A DNA stretch of 64,000 nt from CAYMCQ01 sp964389025 (GTDB lineage: Bacteria; Verrucomicrobiota; Verrucomicrobiia; Limisphaerales; CAYMCQ01), in assembly GCA_964389025.1 (NCBI GenBank), contig CAYMCQ010000004.1, positions 1-64,000 of the forward strand, given 5' to 3'. The translations under genes and the position numbers were made by a program. Below the pieces are notes generated by a model. That model was not told the DNA's origin, made no database searches, and was given only the letters and a program-made list of their open reading frames with translations. Positions 34,006 to 42,360 of the stretch are shown here, piece by piece (positions within the stretch are counted from its first letter, which is position 1; each line of letters starts with the position of its first letter).

Positions 34006-34359
34006 ATGAACATGGATAAAATCAAAATCTCCGATCTTAAAGCCTTCTACCGCGTCGGCGTGCCGGACGCGGAGCGCGCGAAGCCGCAACGATTGTTGCT
34101 GACGATTGAAATGACGCTTGATTTTTCCGCAGCCGCCTCGGGCGATGATTTGCAAAAGACGATTGACTACGCCGCCGTCGCAGATTTCCTGCTGAAGTTT
34201 GGCGACGGGCGGAATTGGAAATTGATCGAGCGACTTGCCGCAGACGTTGCCGACGAATTGCTCGCCCGGTTCAAACCACAAAGCGTCACCGTCGAAGTGA
34301 AAAAGTTTGTGATCCCGCAAGCGCAGTTCGTTTCCGTCACTCTGACGCGCACGCGATGA
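34006..34359 (+). CDS. folB: Dihydroneopterin aldolase
   Basis: 117 residues. It converts dihydroneopterin to 6-hydroxymethyl-dihydropterin in folate synthesis. The family pattern is seen in KIKISDLKAFYRVGVPDAER, LTIEMTLDFSAAASGDDLQKTIDYAAVADFL and LIERLAADVADELLARF, with the active-site region Lys in VEVKKFVIPQA. A second ATG two codons in is possible; neither has a clear Shine-Dalgarno sequence because a repeat abuts the start. Its stop overlaps the next gene's start (ATGA). Confidence 0.92.
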   Translation: MNMDKIKISDLKAFYRVGVPDAERAKPQRLLLTIEMTLDFSAAASGDDLQKTIDYAAVADFLLKFGDGRNWKLIERLAADVADELLARFKPQSVTVEVKKFVIPQAQFVSVTLTRTR

Positions 34360-35384
34360 AAGCCGTCCGTCTCGTCACGCCGGGGCACGCGCTGGAATTG
34401 CGGGACATTCCCGTTCCGCAAATCGACGCGGACGATCTGCTCGTGCGCGTCAAGGCCTCGGGCATCTGCCATTCGGACGCGCACTATCGCGCTGGAAAAT
34501 CCCGCGTAGAGCCGCTGCCACTCACGCTCGGCCACGAAGTCGCGGGCGTTGTCGAGAAATGCGGCCCGTCCGTGAAAAATTTTCGCGCCGGCGACCGCGT
34601 CTGTATTCACTACATGGCCACGTGCGGTCATTGCGATTACTGCGAGCGCGGCAACGAACAATTCTGCACGACCGGCAAGATGATCGGCAAAATGCGCGAC
34701 GGCGGCTTCGCCGAGTTCATCGCCGTTCCGGCTCGCAGCGCGTTTTTGTTGCCGGAGGAAATTTCATTCGCCCACGGCGCGATCATGATGTGCTCGACCG
34801 CAACATCATTTCACGCGCTGAACAAAACGCGGCTTCAACCCGGCGAGTCCGTCGCCATTTTCGGCGTCGGCGGCCTCGGAATCTCAGCGGTGCAACTGGC
34901 AAAAATTCTTGGCGCTGGAAACATTTTCGCGGTGGACATCAACGCGAAGAAACTGGAGCTCGCGGCGCGTTTCGGCGCGATTGCCGTGAACGCCTCGAAA
35001 TCCGACCCGGTCAGCGAACTCAAAGAACTGACGGACGGTCGCGGCGTGGACGTGGCGCTGGAATTGATCGGCCTGCCGCAAACGATGCAGCAGGCCGTGA
35101 AGTCGCTGGCGATCCAAGGCCGCGCCGGACTGGTTGGCATCACGGACAAAACTTTTGAAGTCTCGCCCTATCACGACGTGCTGAACAAGGAAGCTGAAAT
35201 CATCGGCGTGTCCGACCATCTCGCGTCCGAAATTCCGCTGCTGCTCGGCTGGGCGCGCGACGGTAAACTCGATTTGTCGAATGTCATCACTCGCACCGTT
35301 CCGCTCGACGCGCGCGAAATCAATCTGGCTCTGGATCGCTTGGAGAATTTTGGCGACGAGGTGCGGATGGTCGTTGAGCCGTGA
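34356..35384 (+). CDS. Zinc-dependent alcohol dehydrogenase
   Basis: 342 residues from the ATG that overlaps the folB stop. Catalytic zinc ligands are in SGICHSDAHYR (Cys near residue 38) and LGHEVAGVVEKCGP. The structural zinc site is CGHCDYCERGNEQFC. The Rossmann motif GVGGLGISAVQLAK is near residue 173, followed by an acidic NAD-selecting region (FAVDINAKKLELA). It oxidises alcohols or reduces aldehydes; the substrate is not evident. A longer frame upstream is the shifted shadow of folB. Confidence 0.93.
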   Translation: MKAVRLVTPGHALELRDIPVPQIDADDLLVRVKASGICHSDAHYRAGKSRVEPLPLTLGHEVAGVVEKCGPSVKNFRAGDRVCIHYMATCGHCDYCERGNEQFCTTGKMIGKMRDGGFAEFIAVPARSAFLLPEEISFAHGAIMMCSTATSFHALNKTRLQPGESVAIFGVGGLGISAVQLAKILGAGNIFAVDINAKKLELAARFGAIAVNASKSDPVSELKELTDGRGVDVALELIGLPQTMQQAVKSLAIQGRAGLVGITDKTFEVSPYHDVLNKEAEIIGVSDHLASEIPLLLGWARDGKLDLSNVITRTVPLDAREINLALDRLENFGDEVRMVVEP

Positions 35385-35429
35385 TTGTCACGCGCAGCCG
35401 AGTGCAAGATTAGGCGCTTCTGGAAAGCT

Positions 35430-35897
35430 CTACGATAACGGTGGCCGATTGTGTAAATTCTGCTCTTCGATGGCAACAGCCGCGGCAGCGCGAAACGCGG
35501 CTGCTTTGTCTGGGCGGCTTGACCTTTTGCAGCGCCAATGCGCTTCCGTCCGAAAAAGAAACGCTCCCTTCTCAGGGAAGCCGGAGAAAAATACCAAACC
35601 ATCATCGCCTTCTTCGTGGACGCCAATATATGCGAAACTTCGAGAGACAGCGTGCCATGTCTTCTCACTCGTAGCTGTCAGTAGTGGCTTGATAACAGCC
35701 TTCAAATCTGTTGGTGGTGACACCAACTTACAATCAAGCAGCGCCACATCTAGCTCTGCCAAAATCTGCTCCACGCTGGCAGAATGTGCGAGTGTTCGCA
35801 TCGGCAAGCCAGTAAAGCTACCACCCTGCGCGCCTGGATTATCTGGATACATGACAATGCGGTCTTCGCCAATCAGGATTGTGGCTCCTCGCCTCAT
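35430..35897 (-). CDS. Hypothetical protein, possibly immunity-like
   Basis: 155 residues, soluble. It begins MRRGATILIGEDRIVMYPDN and has a predicted alpha/beta layout with FSGFPEKGAFLF in the middle and an Ala-rich helix at the end. The segment SASVEQILAELDVALLDCK vaguely recalls contact-dependent inhibition immunity proteins, but no family assignment is safe. Its codon use is less GC-biased than the dehydrogenase next door. It converges on the adh gene with a 45-nt gap. Confidence 0.6.
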   Translation of the reverse strand: MRRGATILIGEDRIVMYPDNPGAQGGSFTGLPMRTLAHSASVEQILAELDVALLDCKLVSPPTDLKAVIKPLLTATSEKTWHAVSRSFAYIGVHEEGDDGLVFFSGFPEKGAFLFRTEAHWRCKRSSRPDKAAAFRAAAAVAIEEQNLHNRPPLS

Positions 35898-36056
35898 ATG
35901 GTGATAGCCGCTTGACCTTTAGATTAGCTGCGGAGTTTGCAGTCCGATATTATTCACGGTTTGAAAGTATTTTCGGCGCAAGTCTTTGTCGAGAATGGTT
36001 TCGCTTGGTCGGAACGATGCAGTTGTTTCAGGGAGCGTGGGCGTCGCACCAGCGTC

Positions 36057-36127
36057 TTGGACTGCGCCAGTCCTCTGGCGCTTTTCACGCGGCGGTCAGA
36101 AAGCGGCAGAGGGCTGCCGCAGTCCAA
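36057..36127. repeat. Palindromic element in the hemW downstream region
   Basis: Arms of about 28 nt: TTGGACTGCGCCAGTCCTCT at 36057-36076 with following GGCGCTTT, and AAAGCGGCAGAGGGCTGCCG at 36100-36119 with following CAGTCCAA. They are reverse complements apart from about four positions. The surrounding 35898-36150 holds no recognisable gene. Confidence 0.82.
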
Positions 36128-36151
36128 AACCTCGCGGATTGTTTTGACCTG

Positions 36152-36514
36152 TTATCGGTCTTCCACGGTATCAGTTTTAGAATCTTGCGAAGGCAGCGCT
36201 GGCGGGTTCGTCGTGATTGTGCCGCTCGAAAATTTCTGCCTGGCGCTCGTCTTCAATTCCCACGAGCCGGCACCAAAATTCAATTTCACGCCGCCGGCTT
36301 CACGCGTGTAAATCACGGGAACATTTCTGGGCTCCAACCGCTCGCGAAGTTTTTCGCCGGCGCGCAAATCCTTCGTGCGTTCGAGCAAAGTCTTCTGTCC
36401 GGGCCAGCCCGAACAGAGCGACAGAATCAGCGCAGAAAAAGTTCCGCCGCCGAATCGGCAAAACGAAGACCCCGGTTCGTGAGTTGAAACGCGCCTGAAC
36501 TGGTTCGTCCCCAA
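36152..36514 (-). CDS. Uncertain open frame downstream of hemW
   Basis: 120 codons if read from the ATG at 36514, which lies inside the 3' end of hemW (88-nt overlap). A shorter version beginning near 36430 is more plausible. The segment TLLERTKDLRAGEKLRERLEPRNVPVIYTREAGGVKL looks protein-like (amphipathic helix, then strand), and the C-terminus is Ser/Thr-rich. No family is recognised, and no good start or ribosome site is visible, so it may be a gene fragment. Confidence 0.35.
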   Translation of the reverse strand: MGTNQFRRVSTHEPGSSFCRFGGGTFSALILSLCSGWPGQKTLLERTKDLRAGEKLRERLEPRNVPVIYTREAGGVKLNFGAGSWELKTSARQKFSSGTITTNPPALPSQDSKTDTVEDR

Positions 36515-37734
36515 CCACGTTCGACAAGTTCACTCATCTCGCGCGACCAGTCTTTGCGAAGGTCAAAACCTGTCGCGCGCTTGAATTCCGCGAACGGCCA
36601 GCCCGCATTCATCCGCAAACCGAACGCCGCCGTCTCGCCCGCGCGCGCGAGCGGCGAAAGTTCCTCGCGCGATTCAATTGCCCGCTGGCCGCGTTCAAGT
36701 TGCCCGCAATAAAGTTGCGTGTTCGCCCAGTTCTTCGTGCGCATGCCGCGGACGTAACCGGTCGCGCTCGGGCCAAGTCCGTAAAAGGAGCCGCCACGCC
36801 AGTAGTTCACGTTGTGCCGACAGGCGTAGATGGGAACGCGAATGCTAAAGGGTGAATGGCGAGCAGACACACCCCTCTCCCGGCGAGACGCCACCCTCTC
36901 CCCATCGGATGGGGAGAGGGGCTTGTCTTTCGCAAAGTTTGCGATTTCGTATTGGTGAAAACCAGCGCCCGTCGCCCGCTCAACCAATTCGTCATACATC
37001 GCGCAGGCCGATTCCTCGTCCACGTCAAATTCGCGAGCTTGAAGTTGCGCGTAGAGCGGCGTGTCCTCTTCATAAATGACTTCGTAGCAGGAAAGATGTT
37101 CGCTGCCGAGGGCGAGAGCTTCGGTCAGCGTGTCGCGCCAGATTTCCATCGTCTGGCCGGGAATTGCGAACATGAGATCAATGTTGATGTTCTCAAATCC
37201 TGCCGAGCGCAATGTGTCGAACGATTTGAAAACCATCTCGCGCGAGTGAATTCGCCCGAGCCGCTCCAACAATTTTTCATCGAGCGATTGCACGCCCATC
37301 GAAATGCGGTTCACGCCGAAGTCGCGGAGCAGTTTTGCCTTATCGGGTGACACGGTGGCGGGATTGCATTCGACTGTCCATTCACCTGACTCCGCTTCGT
37401 TCTCGTCCTCGTCCTCGTCCTCGATTTTCAAACTTTCCGAGGACGAGGGACGAGGACGATTACGAGCGAGCGTGAGAAAATCAAGCCGCTCCATCGCTTT
37501 TAAAATTTTCCCCCACTGGCGCAGGTTCAGCAGCGACGGCGTCCCGCCACCGAAAAAAATGGTGCGCGGTTTCAGGTCGTGCGTGACGAGTTCCATTTCG
37601 CGAACCAGCGCTTCCACGTAGCGGTTGATGATTTCGCCGCTCGAAGCTTCGGAGTAAAACGCGCAATACTCGCATTTGTGCGCGCAAAACGGCACGTGGA
37701 CGTAAAGACTTTCGATGGGCTGCGCAACAGTCAC
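36427..37734 (-). CDS. hemW: Radical SAM heme chaperone HemW with two repeat-derived inserts
   Basis: 435 residues, longer than the usual 375-400. The radical SAM cluster motif is YVHVPFCAHKCEYCAFYS (Cys 17, 21 and 24), followed by FFGGGTPSLL, ISMGVQSLDEKLL, NIDLMFAIPGQT and the HemW core CRHNVNYWRGGSFYGLGPSA. Two segments foreign to the family are each encoded by repeats: residues 90-118, an acidic EDEDEDE-type run, and about 270-297, SDGERVASRRERG. Both fall in loops between conserved blocks, so activity may remain. HemW binds heme and may insert it into respiratory enzymes. Confidence 0.93.
   Translation of the reverse strand: MTVAQPIESLYVHVPFCAHKCEYCAFYSEASSGEIINRYVEALVREMELVTHDLKPRTIFFGGGTPSLLNLRQWGKILKAMERLDFLTLARNRPRPSSSESLKIEDEDEDENEAESGEWTVECNPATVSPDKAKLLRDFGVNRISMGVQSLDEKLLERLGRIHSREMVFKSFDTLRSAGFENINIDLMFAIPGQTMEIWRDTLTEALALGSEHLSCYEVIYEEDTPLYAQLQAREFDVDEESACAMYDELVERATGAGFHQYEIANFAKDKPLSPSDGERVASRRERGVSARHSPFSIRVPIYACRHNVNYWRGGSFYGLGPSATGYVRGMRTKNWANTQLYCGQLERGQRAIESREELSPLARAGETAAFGLRMNAGWPFAEFKRATGFDLRKDWSREMSELVERGWGRTSSGAFQLTNRGLRFADSAAELFLR
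36843..36927. repeat. In-frame palindromic insert in hemW (second)
   Basis: Contains ACCCCTCTCCC at 36871-36881 and ACCCTCTCCCCATC at 36893-36906, pairing with GATGGGGAGAGGGG at 36908-36921. It sits between codons for FAKDK and CRHN, which are nearly adjacent in other HemW proteins. Confidence 0.8.
37395..37468. repeat. In-frame short-tandem-repeat insert in hemW (first)
   Basis: GTCCTCGTCCTCGTCCTCG (from about 37404) and the opposing GAGGACGAGGGACGAGGACG (from about 37439) form a hairpin of 6- to 7-nt tandem units. It encodes an acidic run and a Ser/Pro/Arg run on either side of the loop. Confidence 0.85.
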
Positions 37735-37802
37735 GGGAATGAGTTTACCCGACGCTCGCGTGAGGCGCGAACGGAAAGTCGCGGCGGCTTGGTTTCCGGA
37801 CT

Positions 37803-38012
37803 TCAGGCCGGTCGGACGCGCTGGACGTTTTCGGCCTTGGGCCCTTTTTCACCGGAGACGACATCGAAGATGACCGGCTCTCCTTCGTTCAAAATTTTGA
37901 AACCCTTTCCGGAAATGCCGCTGTAATGCACAAAGACATCCTTGCCCGCGTCGTCCGCGATAAAACCAAAACCTTTCTTCTGATCGAACCATTTAACTTT
38001 GCCGCTGGCCAT
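37803..38012 (-). CDS. csp: Cold-shock domain protein
   Basis: 69 residues, single OB-fold domain. The RNA-binding motifs RNP1-like GFGFIADD and RNP2-like DVFVHYSGI are present after the MASGKVKWFDQKKG start. A strong AGGAG lies 7-8 nt before the ATG at 38012, so the start is certain and upstream in-frame codons are not used. It acts as an RNA chaperone or antiterminator; cold or growth-phase control is usual. The gap to the divergent DUF1800 gene could hold the long 5' leader typical of such genes. Confidence 0.96.
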   Translation of the reverse strand: MASGKVKWFDQKKGFGFIADDAGKDVFVHYSGISGKGFKILNEGEPVIFDVVSGEKGPKAENVQRVRPA

Positions 38013-38401
38013 AAATGTTTCTCCTGTCATTGCGGCGACGGGCCAAAAGCGAAAAAGACACTGGCCGAATCAATCAGCCAATGCCTTCAAAAATCACTTA
38101 TAGAATCCCGTCATAAGCCGCTATTAACCGCACAGTAGAAACCCAACTCAAGCCGGTCAAGTGTTTGTTTTGAAAAATATTTGCGCGAGAAAACCGGACT
38201 GCAAAACGAAATCATACGTTGTTTGTAAGCCGGGCCATCGTTGCAACACGGCAAGCTGTCACCCGCCTTGTAACCAATCTGTTTGGTTGTCGTCTGTCAT
38301 TGAAAGTTCAGCACGAAATGAATCCGCCGTTTTCATATTTGCTGCGGTCAATAGCCTTGACTTTGAACCGCATTAAGAACAACTTTCATGCAGGTTCGCC
38401 C
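38013..38401. other. Divergent intergenic region between csp and the DUF1800 gene
   Basis: 389 bases. Apart from the csp ribosome-binding site at its left end no feature is firmly recognised. It must carry promoters in both directions. The left part is the likely long untranslated leader of the cold-shock gene. An open frame extending the DUF1800 gene upstream to 38219 has no signal sequence at its start. Confidence 0.5.
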
Positions 38402-40618
38402 ATGAAATCCAACCGCTTACCCGTCCTGTTCGCGTTTGCAATCGCACAATTTCTCCCGACTCAAATGGGCATCGCCGCCGACCCGACCCCGCCCGCCATC
38501 ACCAATTTCGCAGCAAGCGGCTCGACGGCGACCCTCCGTTTCGGACCGTTGTATCCCGCGGCGCAGACTTACAACATTCAGACTGCGACGAATTTGAATT
38601 ATCCTTTTCTCTCGGACACAAATTTCTGGCTAAACTTTTATCTCGTCAGCACGAACTTCAACGGCGCGACGAATTACGGCTACGAAATGCGCGGAACAAA
38701 CCTGCCATTCGGGGCGAATTTCTTTCGCGTCGGCGTCACGACTTTAAGCAGCAACGAACTTCTGGCCGCAAACGTTTTGAATCGTCTCACCTACGGTCCG
38801 ACGCCCGACGAGTTGACGAACATCGCCGCCATCGGTCCGCAGGCTTACATTGACCAGCAGCTCGCGCCGTGGACGATCACCGAGGATGTCACGGGCACGC
38901 ATGCGAACTTCGCGACCATCGAAGGGAAGTTCGTTGAGGCGACGAATTTTGTCTGGCGCACGAACGCGGCCATTGCTGACCTTCGCGCGTGGCACATCCT
39001 GCGGGCCATCGGCGCGAAGCGGCAATTTTTGGAAGTGATGCTGCAGTTTCTCGAGAATCATTTCGTCACCGAATGGTCCAAGTGCAGGAACACCTACTTT
39101 GACACCTACTACGATGACGGCACTTATCAGGACGCTCTCGCCGCGCAGTTTGAGTATCTCGAAATCCAAAAATGGCGCGCGGCGCTGCTCAATCCGACCT
39201 GCACGTTTTATGACCTGCTGAAAATCAGCGCGGAAAGTCCGGCGATGATTATTTATTTGGACACTTACAGCAGCCGGGGTGACGGCAGCAACGTCGCCAA
39301 CGAAAACTACGCGCGCGAAGTCATGGAGTTGTTCTGCATGGGCGTGGACAACGGTTACGATCAAAACGACATCACCGTTCAATCGCGCATCTGGACGGGC
39401 TGGCGGGTGGAGAAAGTGGATTTCACGAACGCCTTCAATCCATTTGCGCCGCGCACGACTGTCATCATTCCCGGCTCCACCAACACGAGCACAACCACCC
39501 GCTCGAATTTATACGGTGTCTGGGCGTTCAACTATCAAGCCAACTTCCACAACAACACGACCAAAACCATTTTCCCCGGCAAAATGATTCCTTCCCGCTA
39601 CGGCGCGCCGTGGACAACGAAAACCTATGGCACGAATGCCACGCCCGGACTTTATCAAATCGTGATTCCGGGACACAGCACCTCCGACACGAATGGAATT
39701 TCCGAAGGCCACCAATTCAATCAATATGTCGCCGATCTTCCATTCACCGAGGAATACATCAGCATCAAACTTTGCCGGTTGCTTGTTCACGATGATTTCC
39801 CGAACCCCAGCAATGACACGAACGACTCGGCCTACGCATTCTACAACTACGCCGCCGGAAATCTTTCTCCCGAGGCAGCGCTGGTCTATGGTTGCATGCA
39901 GACTTGGGAAACCAACTCGCCCAAAGGCCAGATCTGGAAGGTCCTCAAGACGATCACCGACTCCGATTTGTTCCGCAGCCACGGCGGTTCGTTGCAAAAA
40001 ATAAAAACCCCGCTTGAATACGCCGTCAGCGCCGTCCGCGCGTTTCGCTCCAGCACCAACGGCAGCAATCTCGCCGGCAGTTTCACCGGCGCCAGTGACG
40101 GCTACAACATCGGCGGAAGCTCATCCGGGAGCGCCACGGTTTTGACGCGCGCCGGCAACATGCTGCTGTTTGACCGCGACGCGCCGGACGGTTATCCCGA
40201 AACAGGCCCGCCGTGGATCAGCGCGGGAACCTTGAGCGAGCGGTTGCGTTTCGTGCAATCGTTTTGCATCGCCATCGGTCAGGCGGGCCACACCGGCTCA
40301 TCCACAAACGACGCCGGCAGCAGCACCGGTTGCGACGTCGTCGGTTTGCTCAGGGCAAAAACTCCCGCTTCGACTTGGACTAACGCCGGAAGCGTCGCGG
40401 ATTACTTCCTAGGCCTCCTGTATCCCGGCGAAGGCGCGGGAAATCTCGCGCTCTACCGCCAGTCGGCGGTCAACTATCTCAACACCGACGACGGCGGATC
40501 CAATTCATCGCCGTTCAGCAGCTTGACCGTCAGCAGCACGGGCAACTCCACCTATGACAACCGCGTTCGCGGAATGGTCGGCATGTTGATGACACTTCAA
40601 CGTTTTCAGGAGCAATAG
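38402..40618 (+). CDS. Secreted DUF1800 protein
   Basis: 738 residues from the ATG at 38402, giving a signal peptide (MKSNRLPVLFAFAIAQFLP). After a 100-residue Thr/Asn-rich beta domain comes the DUF1800 domain: NVLNRLTYGPTPDELTNI, ENHFVTEWSK, NENYAREVMELFCMGVDN (the conserved NYAREVMELF helix) and DLFRSHGG, ending in a helical region. DUF1800 proteins are nearly always paired with DUF1501 proteins, as here (1 nt apart), and are likely exported together; biochemical role unknown. The start is chosen over a longer frame lacking a leader. Confidence 0.93.
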   Translation: MKSNRLPVLFAFAIAQFLPTQMGIAADPTPPAITNFAASGSTATLRFGPLYPAAQTYNIQTATNLNYPFLSDTNFWLNFYLVSTNFNGATNYGYEMRGTNLPFGANFFRVGVTTLSSNELLAANVLNRLTYGPTPDELTNIAAIGPQAYIDQQLAPWTITEDVTGTHANFATIEGKFVEATNFVWRTNAAIADLRAWHILRAIGAKRQFLEVMLQFLENHFVTEWSKCRNTYFDTYYDDGTYQDALAAQFEYLEIQKWRAALLNPTCTFYDLLKISAESPAMIIYLDTYSSRGDGSNVANENYAREVMELFCMGVDNGYDQNDITVQSRIWTGWRVEKVDFTNAFNPFAPRTTVIIPGSTNTSTTTRSNLYGVWAFNYQANFHNNTTKTIFPGKMIPSRYGAPWTTKTYGTNATPGLYQIVIPGHSTSDTNGISEGHQFNQYVADLPFTEEYISIKLCRLLVHDDFPNPSNDTNDSAYAFYNYAAGNLSPEAALVYGCMQTWETNSPKGQIWKVLKTITDSDLFRSHGGSLQKIKTPLEYAVSAVRAFRSSTNGSNLAGSFTGASDGYNIGGSSSGSATVLTRAGNMLLFDRDAPDGYPETGPPWISAGTLSERLRFVQSFCIAIGQAGHTGSSTNDAGSSTGCDVVGLLRAKTPASTWTNAGSVADYFLGLLYPGEGAGNLALYRQSAVNYLNTDDGGSNSSPFSSLTVSSTGNSTYDNRVRGMVGMLMTLQRFQEQ

Positions 40619-40619
40619 C

Positions 40620-42251
40620 ATGAACAACTTCAACATCCTTACTCGCCGCTCGTTCTTGGACCGCTCGTTCAAGATCGGCCTCGGCGTCGCGCTCTCGACT
40701 TTAGTTGACATTCCGTTCGTTGTGAAACGCGCGCTCGCCGAAGGAACAATCGGCAACGGAAAAAAACTCCTTTTCATCTTCCTGCGCGGCGCGAATGACG
40801 CGCTCAATTCGGTGATTCCCATTCAAGACAGCGCCTACAACACGACGAATCGGCCGACGCTGATGATTCCACCCGACACGACGCTTGGATACAATTACGA
40901 GACTGCGCCACTGTTTGATCCGACGCAATACCTCGACGTGGGCGGCACGGCGCGCACAGCCGCCAGCGCGACTTACAGCTACAATAAAGCCATCTGCCTC
41001 GGCAACGGTTTTGCGGCACTGCATCCATCACTGAAATTTCTCGCGCCGGTCCAGGCGTCAGGCGACCTCGCGCTCATTCATCGCGTCGGCTATCCAAGAC
41101 AATCCCGTTCCCACTTTGATTCGCAGAATTATTGGGAGAACGGAAATCCAAACAACAACGTCAGCAAGGACGGGATATTTTACCGGACGATGATTGAGTC
41201 CGGCCTGGCCAACGCGAATCCGCTGACCGGTGTTTCAATCCAGTCCTCGCTCCCGCTGCTCCTTCGCGGCAGCGCCGCGGCGATGACGAACCTCACAGAC
41301 CCGACGCGCTACAACCTGATCGGCATTCCGAACACCGGGCCGGGAAACACCAAGGCCGACAGTTTTCTCAATGCCGCCAACGGTTATCCGTTCCCGGACA
41401 AAAAAAATCGCGACCTGCTCGAACTCCAATACCAGAACATGAGCGACACGCTCTCGATCTTCGCTGGAATCAATTTTGGCAATGATGACGCCTCGAACAC
41501 TTTTACCGACGACGCAAACACGGACGCCGACTCAGCGGCCTACCGCCTTTTCCCCACCAGCAACGCGCAAAACGGCGGCTACGCCCTGCACGGGAACGAC
41601 ACCGGCAAATACGTTGTGGACACCGGCGCGTATTCGTTCTTCGTCGCCCTGAAAGCCGCCGCGCTCGTGCTCAACAAAACAGACGCCATCATTGCCGGAA
41701 CGGAAGTCGGCGGCTTCGACACCCACAACTCGCAGGGAAGCGTCACCGGCGCGCACGCGAACCTTCAACGCCGCATCGCGTGGGCAATGTATGCGCTGCG
41801 AAAATATTTTTTGAAATATGGGAAGAACGGCTCGGCTGGCGATGCTTCCGCCAAGTGCAGTTGGGATGACGTCGTCATCGTAACGCTTTCCGAATTCGGC
41901 CGCACTACAATTGAAAACACTTCCCAGGGCACCGACCACGCTGAGGCAGGCTTGATGATTGCCGCAGGCGGCGCGGTCAACGGCGGCATTTACGGTTGCC
42001 ATCCAAGCAATTCCATACCGTGGGTCACCGGCCAGACCGGCTCGATGTTTGGCGTCAGCAGCCGCTACCTCAAACGTGCCTATGATTACCGCTCCATCCT
42101 CGGCGAAATCATCCGCGACCACCTCGGAGCGACACAAAACCAGTTGAACAACATCATTCCCGGCTACGCCGTTTCCGGAGAATCGCTTCTTTCCGGCGGC
42201 ACATCGAGCATTGACGGCACGCCCATTGTCGGCGAGGCCGGCATCGTGTAA
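40620..42251 (+). CDS. DUF1501 protein with Tat-type signal
   Basis: 543 residues. The N-terminus ILTRRSFLDRSFKIGLGVALS carries a twin-arginine export signal, implying folding in the cytoplasm, possibly with a bound metal. DUF1501 belongs to the alkaline-phosphatase/sulfatase-like superfamily. Visible motifs are LLFIFLRGANDALNSVIP near residue 50, GGFDTHNSQGS and VTLSEFGRTTIENTSQGTDHAEAG near residue 420, which hold candidate metal ligands. It is expressed with the DUF1800 gene. Substrate unknown. Confidence 0.93.
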   Translation: MNNFNILTRRSFLDRSFKIGLGVALSTLVDIPFVVKRALAEGTIGNGKKLLFIFLRGANDALNSVIPIQDSAYNTTNRPTLMIPPDTTLGYNYETAPLFDPTQYLDVGGTARTAASATYSYNKAICLGNGFAALHPSLKFLAPVQASGDLALIHRVGYPRQSRSHFDSQNYWENGNPNNNVSKDGIFYRTMIESGLANANPLTGVSIQSSLPLLLRGSAAAMTNLTDPTRYNLIGIPNTGPGNTKADSFLNAANGYPFPDKKNRDLLELQYQNMSDTLSIFAGINFGNDDASNTFTDDANTDADSAAYRLFPTSNAQNGGYALHGNDTGKYVVDTGAYSFFVALKAAALVLNKTDAIIAGTEVGGFDTHNSQGSVTGAHANLQRRIAWAMYALRKYFLKYGKNGSAGDASAKCSWDDVVIVTLSEFGRTTIENTSQGTDHAEAGLMIAAGGAVNGGIYGCHPSNSIPWVTGQTGSMFGVSSRYLKRAYDYRSILGEIIRDHLGATQNQLNNIIPGYAVSGESLLSGGTSSIDGTPIVGEAGIV

Positions 42252-42277
42252 CGTCCGTTGGTGCGTTTCATTCGTTC

Positions 42278-42360
42278 AGAAGGAAGAATGCAAAATGAAG
42301 AACCCCGGCGGTATGACAGCCCTTTGTTTCTGCATTCTGCATTCTGCATTCTGCATTCAA
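42278..42360. repeat. Heptamer inverted repeat overlapping a signal-peptide coding region
   Basis: The right arm is four tandem copies of TGCATTC (42331-42358). The left arm AGAAGGAAGAATGCAAAATG is its imperfect complement. The left arm covers the ribosome-binding region and start codon of the following gene, and the right arm encodes its hydrophobic leader. Confidence 0.9.

Noticed and set aside
32590..34320. Minus-strand open frame of 576 codons
   Set aside because: It lies antisense to the HAD-Nudix and folB genes, has no family motif, and reflects the strong GC-skewed codon use of the real genes.
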